From JAZKFT01 sp043760535 (GTDB taxonomy: Bacteria; Bacteroidota; Bacteroidia; Chitinophagales; Chitinophagaceae), in the NCBI GenBank assembly GCA_043760535.1, contig JAYUOV010000047.1, forward strand, positions 1-19,228: 19,228 nt of DNA. The letters run 5' to 3'. Positions 1-7,265 of the stretch are shown piece by piece. Both the position numbers and the translations under genes were made by a program. A model generated the notes under the pieces. That model was not told where the DNA came from and made no database searches. It worked only from the letters and a program-made list of their open reading frames with translations. Positions within the stretch are counted from its first letter, which is position 1, and each line of letters opens with the position of its first letter.

Positions 1-119
1 ATAAAATGATTACGCCGGGAACGCTGGTAATTATTCAGAAATAAGAAGTCGCTTTTGGCTTTTCCGCACACTATTATTCTGTGTAATCAACTTTTCTGCT
101 GTGCCCTTGTTAATAAGAT

Positions 120-593
120 ATGTCAAAAGTTTATTCCTTTAAAACCGTACAAAACCTACCCATTACTTTAGAAAAAGCGTGGGAATTTTTTAGCCGCCCC
201 AATAACCTCAAGGATATTACACCAGCTAATCTTGGCTTTAAAATATTGAGTAAATACCATGGCGAAACCATGTACCCCGGGCAAATTATTGAGTACACTG
301 TAAAACCTATAGCTGGCATTCCATTATACTGGATGACGGAAATTACCCATGTAAGCGATGGTAAATATTTTGTGGATGAGCAAAGATTTGGCCCTTACAT
401 AATGTGGCACCACCAACACCATTTTAAAGCCATACCCGGCGGTGTGGAAATGACGGATATAATTCATTACAAACTACCATTTTGGTTTCTGGGTGATATT
501 GCCAACACATTGTTTGTAAATAAACAACTCCATGGCATTTTTGACTTCAGGTTTAAAAAGGCAGAAGAATTATTTGGCAAATGGGGTAAATAA
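120..593 (+). CDS. SRPBCC-fold (START/Bet v1-like) protein
   Basis: A 157-residue soluble protein with no signal peptide or membrane segment. It fits the SRPBCC ligand-binding superfamily (COG4276-like). The N-terminus carries an amphipathic stretch of the form LPITLEKAWEFFSRPNNL, the usual first strand and helix of this fold, followed by alternating strands. A segment near residues 80-100 (DEQRFGPYIMWHHQHHF) resembles the conserved region of this subgroup, and a C-terminal helix (residues 130-153) would close the hydrophobic cavity. The ligand is unknown; members are often annotated only as SRPBCC family protein. The ATG at 120 is the first in frame after an upstream gene-free stretch. It converges on msrB, with a long inverted repeat between them. 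In other Bacteroidota such genes often lie near photolyase or cryptochrome genes; here a photolyase lies 2.7 kb away, which is only suggestive. The family call is fairly sure, the function unknown. Confidence 0.82.
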   Translation: MSKVYSFKTVQNLPITLEKAWEFFSRPNNLKDITPANLGFKILSKYHGETMYPGQIIEYTVKPIAGIPLYWMTEITHVSDGKYFVDEQRFGPYIMWHHQHHFKAIPGGVEMTDIIHYKLPFWFLGDIANTLFVNKQLHGIFDFRFKKAEELFGKWGK

Positions 594-620
594 ACTCGGT
601 TATGCTGCTACAATAATAAC

Positions 621-668
621 AATGGACACGAATTAAATGAAGTAGTATTTCATCAATTCGTGTCCATT
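621..668. repeat. Inverted repeat between convergent genes, possible bidirectional terminator
   Basis: A perfect 14-bp arm AATGGACACGAATT (621-634) faces AATTCGTGTCCATT (655-668). A further 5-bp pairing (ATGAA 637-641 with TTCAT 649-653) leaves a 7-nt loop. The element sits between the stop of the SRPBCC gene (593) and the stop of msrB (703), the right place for a terminator serving both strands. It is not G/C-rich and has only a short T run (TTTGTTTT) on the plus side, so a dispersed palindrome is the alternative. Its CACGAAT/ATTCGTG core recurs in the element at 11866-11942. Confidence 0.6.
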
Positions 669-702
669 TGTTTTATATAATCACTATTTATTTCAATAGT
701 AA

Positions 703-1263
703 CTATCCATCCTTTTTCTCATTATTGTATTTTTTCTCTGCATCTTTTGCCTTATCAAAATCCAGCACTACGCCGTTGATGCAAAAACGCAAACCTGTTG
801 GCGGCGGACCATCTTCAAACACATGACCAAGGTGTGCTTTGCAGCGGCCACATTGGGTTTCGGTGCGTTTCATGCCGTGGCTTACATCGGGGGTATATAT
901 AATTGCCGCCTTGCTAATAGGCTCGTAAAAGCTGGGCCAGCCGCAGCCACTTTCAAATTTAGCATCGCTTTTAAATAACGGATTACCGCAGGCAGCACAA
1001 TAAAAAGTACCCACTTCTTTACTGTTTTCAAACGGACTTGTAAATGGCCTTTCTGTTCCTTTTTGACGGACCACACGGTATTGTTCTGGGGTCAATGCTT
1101 TTTTCCATTGGTCTTCGGTCATTTCGGCTTTGCTGCTATCGGTGCGGCTATAAACGGGGTTTTCTTTTTTAAGACTATCCATAATAGTTTGTTTGTTTAA
1201 AATAGATTGGTTACAACTGGTAGATGCAATTAAAATGGTTGATAAAAAAACGATTTTTTTCAT
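703..1263 (-). CDS. msrB: Peptide-methionine (R)-S-oxide reductase MsrB, lipoprotein
   Basis: This enzyme reduces the R epimer of methionine sulfoxide in oxidised proteins. The 186-residue product starts with a lipoprotein signal (MKKIVFLSTILIASTSC), with lipobox Cys at residue 17, so it should be lipid-anchored outside the cytoplasm. About 30 linker residues follow, then the MsrB domain (about 50-175). Visible MsrB hallmarks are two zinc-binding CxxC pairs (C89/C92 in CAAC and C138/C141 in CGRC), the SGCGWPSF segment with C107 as a likely resolving cysteine, GHVFEDGP, and the catalytic C161 in RFCING. Family length is usually about 140, so the extra length is the export signal and linker. 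It is a separate transcription unit on the minus strand, downstream of lpxC-fabZ across a 311-bp gap. The electron donor in the periplasm is not evident here. It probably belongs with katG and the photolyase as oxidative-damage defence, which is inference. Confidence 0.95.
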   Translation of the reverse strand: MKKIVFLSTILIASTSCNQSILNKQTIMDSLKKENPVYSRTDSSKAEMTEDQWKKALTPEQYRVVRQKGTERPFTSPFENSKEVGTFYCAACGNPLFKSDAKFESGCGWPSFYEPISKAAIIYTPDVSHGMKRTETQCGRCKAHLGHVFEDGPPPTGLRFCINGVVLDFDKAKDAEKKYNNEKKDG

Positions 1264-1574
1264 GCAGTTAATTACGATAAAAGGCGAAGGATTGTTTTGT
1301 TAAACTTTTATTTAAGCCAGATTTTGAAATGGGGTTTTTATAATAAGCCTTGCGAAACGGGCAGCAATAATTAAAAGTAATACAGCATTGTATAATAGTA
1401 GCACTACAGATGAATGGAGTCCCGTAATGCTGCGGGATTAAAACGTTCGCCAATGTAGCCCCACCAGGAAACGGTTTTCGCTGGGGTTCATAATTTCTTT
1501 TATTTTTTATCTGCAAGAAGGAGACGCCATAAATGGCCGTGTCTACAAATCCGCAATCCCCAATAACCCAAGCC
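1264..1574. other. Intergenic gap holding repeat copy 1 and presumed msrB promoter
   Basis: Apart from the dispersed repeat at 1412-1489, this stretch has no gene I can support. It must contain the msrB promoter on the minus strand unless msrB is read through from lpxC-fabZ. No convincing TAnnTTTG element was found on that strand close to 1264. Confidence 0.5.
1412..1489 (-). repeat. Dispersed repeat copy 1, with palindromic TCCCGTA stem
   Basis: Read as the plus strand, this stretch matches the reverse complement of 19151-19228. By hand alignment there are about 9 mismatches and 2 one-base gaps over some 79 columns. It holds a hairpin (1420-1437) with arms TCCCGTA and TGCGGGA. Relative to the perfect palindrome of the other copy, one pair becomes a G:U wobble, so the structure is preserved. 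Another shared block is CGTTCGCCAATGT, and the far end is TTTCGCTGGGGTTC. The copy occupies the 311-bp gap 1264-1574 between lpxC-fabZ and msrB. The minus-strand open frame at 1268-1516 is a by-product of it. Confidence 0.85.
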
Positions 1575-2981
1575 CTAACCCCTTTTTACCAACTGTGCCA
1601 CCAAATCTGCTTCGGTACAAACTTTGTTGCCTACATACACCGTGCCACGCATTACACATATACCACGGCGAATGGGTTCGGTAAGTTCCATTTTAAGAAT
1701 CATGGTATCTCCCGGCACTACTTTTTGCTTGAATTTACAGTTGTCTATTTTTAAAAAATAGGTGTTGTATTGCCCGTCTGGCATGGCGTTAATGGCCAGT
1801 ATGCCGCCTGTTTGTGCCAGTGCTTCTATCTGTAAAACCCCCGGCATTACTGGGTTTCCAGGAAAATGCCCCTGAAAAAACCACTCGTTGAAGGTTACAT
1901 TTTTAATACCCACAATCCGCTTATCCGTTAGCTCTATAATTTTATCTACCAGCAAAAAAGGAAAACGATGCGGTAATGTTTTCTCTATCTGCTCCAGCGT
2001 ATATACCGATGGCAGGGCAGGATTGTAAATAGGTACGCCCTGATTGTGTTTGTTTTTTTTGATGTACTGTTTTATCATTTTTGCAAACTCCACATTGCTG
2101 CTGTGACCAGGCCTGTTGGCTATTATATGGGCTTTTACGGGGTAGCCAATCAGTGCTAGATCGCCTACCACATCCAGCAGTTTGTGGCGTGCTGGTTCGT
2201 TAGGGAAACGTAGTTCCAGGTTATTCAGATAGCCTTCCGATTTTATTTCCATCTTTTCGCGGCCAAATGCTTTGGCAAGGCGGGTCATTTCTTCGTCGGT
2301 AACCAGCCTGTCCACCACTACAATGGCGTTATTAATGTCCCCACCTTTTACCAAGTTATTATCCAGCAGCATTTCCAGTTCATGTAAAAAACAAAAAGTG
2401 CGGCAAGGCGAAATTTCGCCCCTGAAATCCTTCATGGTTTTAAGCTGCGCATGTTGGGTGCCCAATACTGGGCTATTGAAATCTATCAGCGTGGTAATTT
2501 TATAATCGGTGGATGGCATGGCCGTCATCTCTACACGTTTGGCTTCGTCGAAGTACGTAATGTTTTCATCAAGGCTGTACCAGGCTTTTGCTGCATCCTG
2601 TTCCATTATGCCAGCCTCGGCTATAATTTCAATAAAAGGTTCGCTGCTGCCATCTATAATGGGTATTTCTGGGCCGTTAATTTCTATATGGCAGTTATCT
2701 ACACCCATACCTACCAGTGCCGCCAGTACATGCTCCACGGTGCTAATTTTGGCACCGTTTTGCTCCAGCGTTGTGCCACGGCTTGTGTCTGTAACCAAGT
2801 CGCAATCGGCTTTAATTACTGGCATTTCTGGCAGGTCTATTCTCTGAAACTGAAAGCCATAACCGGCATTGGCGGGCTTCAGTGTCATATTTACAAATAC
2901 GCCTGTGTGCAGGCCGGTACCAGCTATGCTAATGGCCGATGCAAGGGTGTGTTGTTTATCAGGATTAAAAGTTGCGTCCAT
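1575..2981 (-). CDS. lpxC/fabZ: Bifunctional UDP-3-O-acyl-GlcNAc deacetylase / 3-hydroxyacyl-ACP dehydratase (LpxC-FabZ fusion)
   Basis: The 468-residue protein carries two enzymes in one chain. Residues 8 to about 305 are LpxC, the zinc deacetylase of the committed step in lipid A synthesis. Its expected metal ligands are visible: H84 in TVEHVLAAL, and H266 and D270 in HKLLDVVGD. H293 in NRPGHSSN is the general-acid histidine. Residues about 325-465 are FabZ, which dehydrates 3-hydroxyacyl-ACP in fatty acid elongation. Here the catalytic pair is H372 in FFQGHFPG and E386 in GVLQIEALAQ. LpxC and FabZ compete for the same 3-hydroxyacyl pool (LpxC through its substrate), so the fusion may balance the two pathways. 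The fusion is characteristic of Bacteroidota, where it usually follows lpxD and precedes lpxA. Neither flanks it here, and an LpxD homologue lies at 12785-13735. The ATG at 2981 gives the expected N-terminus HTLASAISIAGTGLHTG with little leader. Confidence 0.97.
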   Translation of the reverse strand: MDATFNPDKQHTLASAISIAGTGLHTGVFVNMTLKPANAGYGFQFQRIDLPEMPVIKADCDLVTDTSRGTTLEQNGAKISTVEHVLAALVGMGVDNCHIEINGPEIPIIDGSSEPFIEIIAEAGIMEQDAAKAWYSLDENITYFDEAKRVEMTAMPSTDYKITTLIDFNSPVLGTQHAQLKTMKDFRGEISPCRTFCFLHELEMLLDNNLVKGGDINNAIVVVDRLVTDEEMTRLAKAFGREKMEIKSEGYLNNLELRFPNEPARHKLLDVVGDLALIGYPVKAHIIANRPGHSSNVEFAKMIKQYIKKNKHNQGVPIYNPALPSVYTLEQIEKTLPHRFPFLLVDKIIELTDKRIVGIKNVTFNEWFFQGHFPGNPVMPGVLQIEALAQTGGILAINAMPDGQYNTYFLKIDNCKFKQKVVPGDTMILKMELTEPIRRGICVMRGTVYVGNKVCTEADLVAQLVKRG

Positions 2982-3334
2982 TTTTTAAGGTTGTTTATGC
3001 TGTCAAAAGTAAACGAATCCGCTGAAAGGGATTTATTGTGGTGGTATGTACCCATTTTTACAGTTTGGAATTTCTTATTGTAATGAACCCAAAAGGCCTC
3101 ATGTAGCCAAAGTTTTTGTAGGAATAATACAACTGGGCGTAAAATTTCCGAAGCAAATTGTACCAACCATTAAAGCAGTATTTATTCATTTATTGGCATT
3201 TGAATTTTTTACAGCAGCCCTATCCCCAATAGTTGGTTCTTAGGAAAATATAATGTTGGCTGAAACAAAAAATATTTCTAAAAAATTTTGGAGAGATGTA
3301 TGTATGTAATGCTGTTTACATGGCGAACATTTTA
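2982..3334. other. Intergenic gap upstream of lpxC-fabZ, no gene seen
   Basis: Between two minus-strand genes. Open frames here are short, cross gene ends and have no recognisable protein features. A minus-strand -7 element lies at 3004-3011. A small hairpin (ATGTAA 3304-3309 with TTACAT 3316-3321, 6-nt loop) lies just past the photolyase stop but has no T run beside it on the minus strand, so it is a poor terminator. Confidence 0.5.
3004..3011 (-). promoter_or_regulatory. Bacteroidota -7 promoter element (TACTTTTG) for lpxC-fabZ
   Basis: On the minus strand the octamer reads TACTTTTG, matching the Bacteroidota -7 consensus TAnnTTTG. It lies 22 nt upstream of the lpxC ATG, a sensible leader length. 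No clear TTTG -33 box is seen about 19 nt further upstream, so support is moderate. Confidence 0.42.
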
Positions 3335-4885
3335 TTAAAAAGGTAAGCTTGCCTGCAAGGGAACGGTTGCAGCCATCTTCTTCTTTTTTCTACTATCCAT
3401 ACTGCCTTTTTTACTAACATGTTTGGCTACTATCCGCTGGCCTTCTGCCTTTACGGTTCCATTTTTGCGAATAGCCCACACAATGTCGCTGGCATACTTT
3501 CGGGAGGCTTCTATATCTACTATTGGGGCAGGGTAATCTTTACCCATAATGCAGCCGTACTGTTCTTGTTCGGCAGTATTTAGTTCCCACGGTTTGTGGA
3601 TGTAATTAACTGGAATATGTTGTAATTCGGGAAGCCATTTTTTTACAAAAACACCTTCCGCATCGTGGTCTTCGCCATTTTTTACAGGGTTATAAATGCG
3701 TATGGTATTTACACCGGTAACACCTGCCTGCATTTGCAGTTGAGGGTAATGGATGCCAGGTTCATAATCTAAAAATTGCCTTGCTAAAAAGTGTAGTTCT
3801 CTCCAATCTTGCCACAGGTTAAAGGTAAAGAAAGATACCACCATAGCCCGCATTCTGAAATTGATATAGCCCGTTGCCACCAGGCAACGCATACAGGCAT
3901 CTACCAGCGGCACACCGGTTTTGCCTTGCTGCCAGGCTTGTATGTAAGCTTCGTTTTTGGGTTTAATGATGGTGTCGTAACCACGGTTCACGTTCTCAAA
4001 TTCCATGCGGCACTCGTCTTCAAATTTTTGCATAAAATGGCAGTGCCAATGCAGCCTGCTGATGAAATTACTGAGGGCTCTTTTATTGGCGGATGTTGCA
4101 TAATGCTGCATGGTGTATTGGTACACCATCCGCATACTAATGTTGCCATAGGCTATATATGGTGATAACCTGCTGCAGCCTTTTCGGCTAAGGGCGGGCT
4201 TGCTGATGTGTTTGCTATAATTTACATATCGCTCTTTTACAAAGCTTTCCATGTAGCGCCAGGCTGTGGTTTCGCCGCCAGGCTGAAAATTTTTATTGCT
4301 CGTGGTGATGGCTTCAGATAAAGCTTCGCCTTTAATGGTTTGGTAAAAATAATCATCCAGTAATATAATATTCCAGTTGGTTTCATGCACCAGTTTGGGC
4401 GGCTCCGTCATTTTTTGTTTCCAGCGTTCTTCCCAGTTTTTTCGGCTTTTAAGTTTGCGGATAACGCCGTGAATCTGGTATTCTTTCCATACAATCTGGT
4501 GGGTTTTGCAAAAGCGCTGCATGGTACTATCTCGGTCGTAGGTGAGCTTATTGCCTACTTCCTGATGGGAAAAAATAGCGTTGATCTGATATTGGCTGGC
4601 TAACGCTCCAAATACACTTAATACTTCGTTGTGAAAATAGTAGAGCCTGCCATTTACAGCTTCCAATTTGGGCTGCATATCCATCAGGCTTTCGTATATA
4701 AAACGCCAGTGGCGAACATCGCTGTCTGCGTAAGCCATTACCGAAGGTTCAAAACAATAGAGCAGCAAAACGGGCAGGTTTTGCTGTTGTGCTGCCCACA
4801 ATGGTTCATGGTCGGTAAAACGAAGATCCCGTTTTAACCAAACGATATTGATGGGTTGTTTATCTAGTGAATCCTCGCATTTCAT
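3335..4885 (-). CDS. Deoxyribodipyrimidine photolyase / cryptochrome family protein
   Basis: A 516-residue flavoprotein of the photolyase/cryptochrome family, which uses blue light and FAD to repair UV pyrimidine dimers or to signal. The N-terminal antenna domain (about 12-140) begins with NIVWLKRDLRFTDHEPLW, the family start. The FAD domain (about 200-450) shows GETTAWRYMESF, SRLSPYIAYGNIS, HWHCHFMQKF, W318 in AWQQGKTGVPLVDACMR, and W361 in WQDWRELHF. N399 in RIYNP sits at the position facing FAD N5, where asparagine is typical of CPD photolyases and plant cryptochromes carry Asp. The segment before it (HYPQLQMQAG, 379-388) lacks the Trp-rich GGWQWAAS block of E. coli PhrB, so the FAD-proximal Trp of the classic triad seems absent. 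A basic tail of about 70 residues ends the protein. I leave the gene symbol empty because repair versus signalling is not settled. It is probably a single gene. Confidence 0.9.
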   Translation of the reverse strand: MKCEDSLDKQPINIVWLKRDLRFTDHEPLWAAQQQNLPVLLLYCFEPSVMAYADSDVRHWRFIYESLMDMQPKLEAVNGRLYYFHNEVLSVFGALASQYQINAIFSHQEVGNKLTYDRDSTMQRFCKTHQIVWKEYQIHGVIRKLKSRKNWEERWKQKMTEPPKLVHETNWNIILLDDYFYQTIKGEALSEAITTSNKNFQPGGETTAWRYMESFVKERYVNYSKHISKPALSRKGCSRLSPYIAYGNISMRMVYQYTMQHYATSANKRALSNFISRLHWHCHFMQKFEDECRMEFENVNRGYDTIIKPKNEAYIQAWQQGKTGVPLVDACMRCLVATGYINFRMRAMVVSFFTFNLWQDWRELHFLARQFLDYEPGIHYPQLQMQAGVTGVNTIRIYNPVKNGEDHDAEGVFVKKWLPELQHIPVNYIHKPWELNTAEQEQYGCIMGKDYPAPIVDIEASRKYASDIVWAIRKNGTVKAEGQRIVAKHVSKKGSMDSRKKKKMAATVPLQASLPF

Positions 4886-5011
4886 ACTCTTATTGGTAAC
4901 CTTATGTTATAAACACATCATGTTAAGCGTTACAACAGATTTAAGAGGTTATAGTTTTGTGAGTTTGGAATGGGTTGCTCATGATTTTGGAGGATTGTAG
5001 CAATTATTATT

Positions 5012-5773
5012 TCATTCTTTCTTCCGGCCTTTCACTTCTTCAAAACGGCTGTCATAATCCTTACGTATGGTGCCCATCCACCTGTCCCATATTAAGGTGT
5101 ACAAACCATAGTTGCCTTTAAAATACTGGTGGTGTTGGTTGTGGTTTATGGAGGTGTTAATCCACCGGCCAATGCGGCTTTTGCTAAATCCCTTTGGGTA
5201 CAGCTCCCAGCCAAGATGGCCGTACACATTGTAAGTAATCATAAACAGAAAAAACAAGCCCAGGTGTACTTTATGTATCGGTATGGTAAACAGAAAAATG
5301 GCAGCAATACCCGCTTCCACAATGGCTTCTAGCGGATGAAATGCATAGGCAGCCCATGGCGAAGGGTTTACAGATTTATGATGTACCAGGTGTACTGCCC
5401 TAAACAGTTTTGGATGGTGCATTAGCCGGTGCATCCAATAAAAATAGGTGTCGTGCATAAAAAACATAATGGGGAAGGCGGCATAAAAATACAACCAGCC
5501 ATACTTGTCCATTTTTTCGAAATAGGTAGTATGCGGCCTTATGCTATCGTTAAAAAGAAGTACAAATGGAACCGCTGCAAAAATGGCTATGCTTGCTATT
5601 GAAAACCCAATTTCTCTCAGGTAATCTTTAGCCCTAGGAAACCGTTGTTGTATTTTTTTGAATTGCCATTTTCTTTTACCTATTACATAGAATAGCAAGA
5701 ACAAAATAGCTGCCAGCATAAGGTAACGAACACCAATGAGTGAAAACAAAAAAAAGTAGTCGGAAAATTGCAT
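5012..5773 (-). CDS. Sterol desaturase / fatty acid hydroxylase family membrane protein
   Basis: A di-iron integral membrane oxygenase family protein (fatty acid hydroxylase superfamily). It inserts oxygen into or desaturates lipid chains; the substrate is unknown. From the ATG at 5773 it has 253 residues. Hydrophobic segments are near 5-30, 57-75, 90-106 and 152-180. The iron-binding histidine clusters are H107..H115..H119-H120 (HDTYFYWMHRLMHH), H128/H131/H132 (HLVHH), and H211/H214/H215 (HNQHH), plus H146 in AFHP. Start choice: a GTG at 5809 would add 12 residues and overlap the upstream kinase gene by 28 bp. The ATG at 5773 begins 8 nt after the kinase stop (5782) and gives a natural N-terminus (MQFSDYFFLF). 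It likely forms an operon with the PfkB-type kinase, although no metabolic link is obvious. Confidence 0.9.
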   Translation of the reverse strand: MQFSDYFFLFSLIGVRYLMLAAILFLLFYVIGKRKWQFKKIQQRFPRAKDYLREIGFSIASIAIFAAVPFVLLFNDSIRPHTTYFEKMDKYGWLYFYAAFPIMFFMHDTYFYWMHRLMHHPKLFRAVHLVHHKSVNPSPWAAYAFHPLEAIVEAGIAAIFLFTIPIHKVHLGLFFLFMITYNVYGHLGWELYPKGFSKSRIGRWINTSINHNQHHQYFKGNYGLYTLIWDRWMGTIRKDYDSRFEEVKGRKKE

Positions 5774-5781
5774 CCACAAAT

Positions 5782-6696
5782 TTACCCCATCCCATTGTAC
5801 AAGTTCCACACATCGGCCACTTTAAATAATTCGGTACCGGCATTCATAGTGGCGGCACTGCCACAGCATACACCAAAGCGTATGGCGTTTTGCAGGCCTT
5901 CATTTTTATGCAGCATATAGGTAATGCCGGCCACCATGCTGTCGCCTGCCCCTACGGTGGTTTTTACATCCACTTTTGGTGCTGGGGTAAAATGTTTTTC
6001 ATTGGCGCTAACTATCCATGCACCATTGCCACCCATAGATACTGCTACAATTGCTGCAAACCCATTTTGAATAATCTGTTGTGCCGCATCGTCCACTTCA
6101 AGTAAATCCAATGTGTCTATATCCAGCAGTTTGCACAGCTCGGCTATGTTGGGCTTAATAAGGTGTGCACCCTTGTTTTCCAATGCCTTTAAAGCGTCGC
6201 CGCTGGTATCTACTATACATTTAGCACCGGCTGCTGTGGCATATTGTACTACTTCGCCATAAAAATTATTGGGCAGGCCAGGTGGCAAACTGCCACTTGC
6301 CACCACATAAGATGGTGCCTGTAATTGTAATGCCTGCAGCAGGTTTTTAACCGCAGCCTCTTCCACCTCCCTACCGGGAAAAGTGAAACGAAACTGTTTG
6401 GCCGTACCCGTTTCTACCACAATCCAGTTTTCCCGGGTTTCCACCCTGGTATCTATAGATGTAAAAGAAATGGCTTCATTTAGAAGCAGGCTTTTCAGCA
6501 TTTCGCCATTGTGCCCACCGGCTGTAAACAATGCCGGAGCAGCAACGCCTAACCTGGCCAACGCCTTGCTTACATTAATACCGCCGCCGCCGGGCTCGTT
6601 CACTACTTCTGTATTGCGCAGTTTCGCCTCGGGCTTTATAGCTGCTACTGTTGTGCTTTTATCTATGCAGGGGTTAAGGGTAATTGTTACTATCAT
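5782..6696 (-). CDS. PfkB-family hexose-phosphate kinase (1-phosphofructokinase / Pfk-2 / LacC type)
   Basis: An ATP-dependent kinase of phosphorylated sugars in the ribokinase fold, 304 residues. It starts with TITLNPCIDKST, the hallmark of the FruK/PfkB/LacC branch. The glycine-rich substrate motif GGGGINVSKALARLG is at 36-50, VASGSLPPGLP at 132-142, and IKPNIAEL at 180-187. The catalytic anion-hole motif TVGAGDSMVAG is at 247-257, with D252 as the base. The substrate could be fructose-1-phosphate, fructose-6-phosphate or tagatose-6-phosphate. No sugar transporter or aldolase neighbours choose among them, so no symbol is given. The ATG at 6696 is the family start. A minus-strand TAGTTTTG (6701-6708), a match to TAnnTTTG, lies only 4 nt before it, which would make the transcript leaderless if used. 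The gene is the first of a probable two-gene unit with the membrane hydroxylase. Confidence 0.92.
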   Translation of the reverse strand: MIVTITLNPCIDKSTTVAAIKPEAKLRNTEVVNEPGGGGINVSKALARLGVAAPALFTAGGHNGEMLKSLLLNEAISFTSIDTRVETRENWIVVETGTAKQFRFTFPGREVEEAAVKNLLQALQLQAPSYVVASGSLPPGLPNNFYGEVVQYATAAGAKCIVDTSGDALKALENKGAHLIKPNIAELCKLLDIDTLDLLEVDDAAQQIIQNGFAAIVAVSMGGNGAWIVSANEKHFTPAPKVDVKTTVGAGDSMVAGITYMLHKNEGLQNAIRFGVCCGSAATMNAGTELFKVADVWNLYNGMG

Positions 6697-6883
6697 ACAA
6701 CAAAACTACAAGGATTAATCAGAGGGTTTGCACAAACATGGCAGCCAGTATAACCGTTTTAGTTGGTATAATTTATCGATAGCCGTCATTCTATTGGGCA
6801 CCCTGCATAATCAAAGCTTTTCCCACCATTTATTGACAAGACCAAAGCCCACCCACCACCCAAAAAATTGCGAATATCTTTTG

Positions 6884-6900
6884 TGGACTTATTTTGTCCA
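6884..6900. promoter_or_regulatory. Dyad operator 1 of the restriction-modification module
   Basis: TGGAC (6884-6888), a 7-nt A/T-rich spacer, then GTCCA (6896-6900): a perfect 5-bp dyad of 17 bp overall. It covers the TTTG -33 box (6893-6896). A second dyad of identical geometry lies at 6922-6938, and the downstream gene encodes an XRE-type regulator, so this is a likely autoregulatory binding site. Confidence 0.65.
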
Positions 6901-6923
6901 TTTATTTTTTATTTGTACTTTTG
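6893..6923 (+). promoter_or_regulatory. Promoter of the restriction-modification operon (TTTG-N19-TACTTTTG)
   Basis: A -33 box TTTG (6893-6896), exactly 19 nt of spacer, then TACTTTTG (6916-6923), a full match to the Bacteroidota -7 consensus TAnnTTTG. Transcription would start around 6928-6931, leaving a leader of about 10 nt before the ATG at 6939. Both promoter elements overlap the dyad operators, so bound regulator should block RNA polymerase. Confidence 0.65.
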
Positions 6924-6938
6924 GACAAATTATGACCA
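6922..6938. promoter_or_regulatory. Dyad operator 2, abutting the regulator start codon
   Basis: TGGAC (6922-6926), a 7-nt spacer, then GACCA (6934-6938): 4 of 5 positions are symmetric, with the same spacing as operator 1. The centres are 38 bp apart. It overlaps the end of the -7 box and the presumed transcription start, and ends directly at the ATG (6939). Confidence 0.6.
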
Positions 6939-7265
6939 ATGGCAAATGTAAAAAAACATACTTCATTCGGTGAGCTTCTACGAACGCTAAGAGAAGAAAC
7001 AGGGCAGACATTAAAAACTGTTTCAGAAAAATTAGACATCGACACATCACTACTTGCAAAAATTGAACGCAATGAACGACAACCAACAAAACTGATTATA
7101 AAACAGGTTTCCAAATATTTTAAGGTGGACGAAAAGGAATTACAATCTGAATTTTTAAGTGACCAAATCGCTTACAAGATTTTAGAGGAAGATGCAGATT
7201 TAGAAACACTAAAAGTTGCAGAAGAAAAAGTTATTTACCTTAAAACTATTCAAAATGGAAAATAA
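6939..7265 (+). CDS. XRE-family HTH regulator of the restriction-modification module (control-protein-like)
   Basis: A 108-residue DNA-binding protein. Residues about 9-65 form a Cro/C1-type helix-turn-helix: FGELLRTLREETGQTLKTVSEKL, then DTSLLAKIERNERQPTK, where the recognition helix matches the usual xxSxLxxIERGxRxPs pattern. The remaining ~40 residues are acidic and helical, probably for dimerisation. Small regulators of this kind commonly control restriction-modification genes by binding their own promoter, and two matching operator dyads lie directly upstream (6884-6900, 6922-6938). Because both sites overlap promoter elements, repression is the simplest prediction. The reading frame overlaps the methyltransferase start by 11 nt (7255-7265), which indicates translational coupling. 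The DNA is markedly more A/T-rich than the kinase gene upstream. Confidence 0.88.
   Translation: MANVKKHTSFGELLRTLREETGQTLKTVSEKLDIDTSLLAKIERNERQPTKLIIKQVSKYFKVDEKELQSEFLSDQIAYKILEEDADLETLKVAEEKVIYLKTIQNGK

Noticed and set aside
3..44. Possible end of an upstream coding region (…MITPGTLVIIQK then stop)
   Set aside because: Only a dozen residues are visible, too few to support a gene; an overlapping frame is also open here.
621..668. Possible binding site for the restriction-module regulator (contains TGGAC…GTCCA)
   Set aside because: The arms are 14 bp with a 20-nt centre rather than a 7-nt spacer, and the site lies at a gene end, not at a promoter.
1268..1516. Minus-strand open frame of 82 codons between msrB and lpxC-fabZ
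   Set aside because: It is mostly the dispersed repeat read as protein (PQRKPFPGGATLANV), and the repeat copy at the window end gives a related peptide. Similarity is due to the DNA repeat, not to a gene.
2451..3083. Plus-strand open frame of 210 codons opposite the start of lpxC-fabZ
   Set aside because: It lies almost wholly antisense to the certain lpxC coding sequence, and its composition is that of a frame shadow.
120..4885. A light-response operon joining the SRPBCC gene and the photolyase
   Set aside because: The two genes are on opposite strands, with msrB and lpxC-fabZ between them; proximity alone is not evidence.
6728..6973. Plus-strand open frame of 81 codons before the regulator
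   Set aside because: It runs over the operators, the promoter and the regulator start in another frame, has no recognisable domain, and contains low-complexity Pro/His codons.
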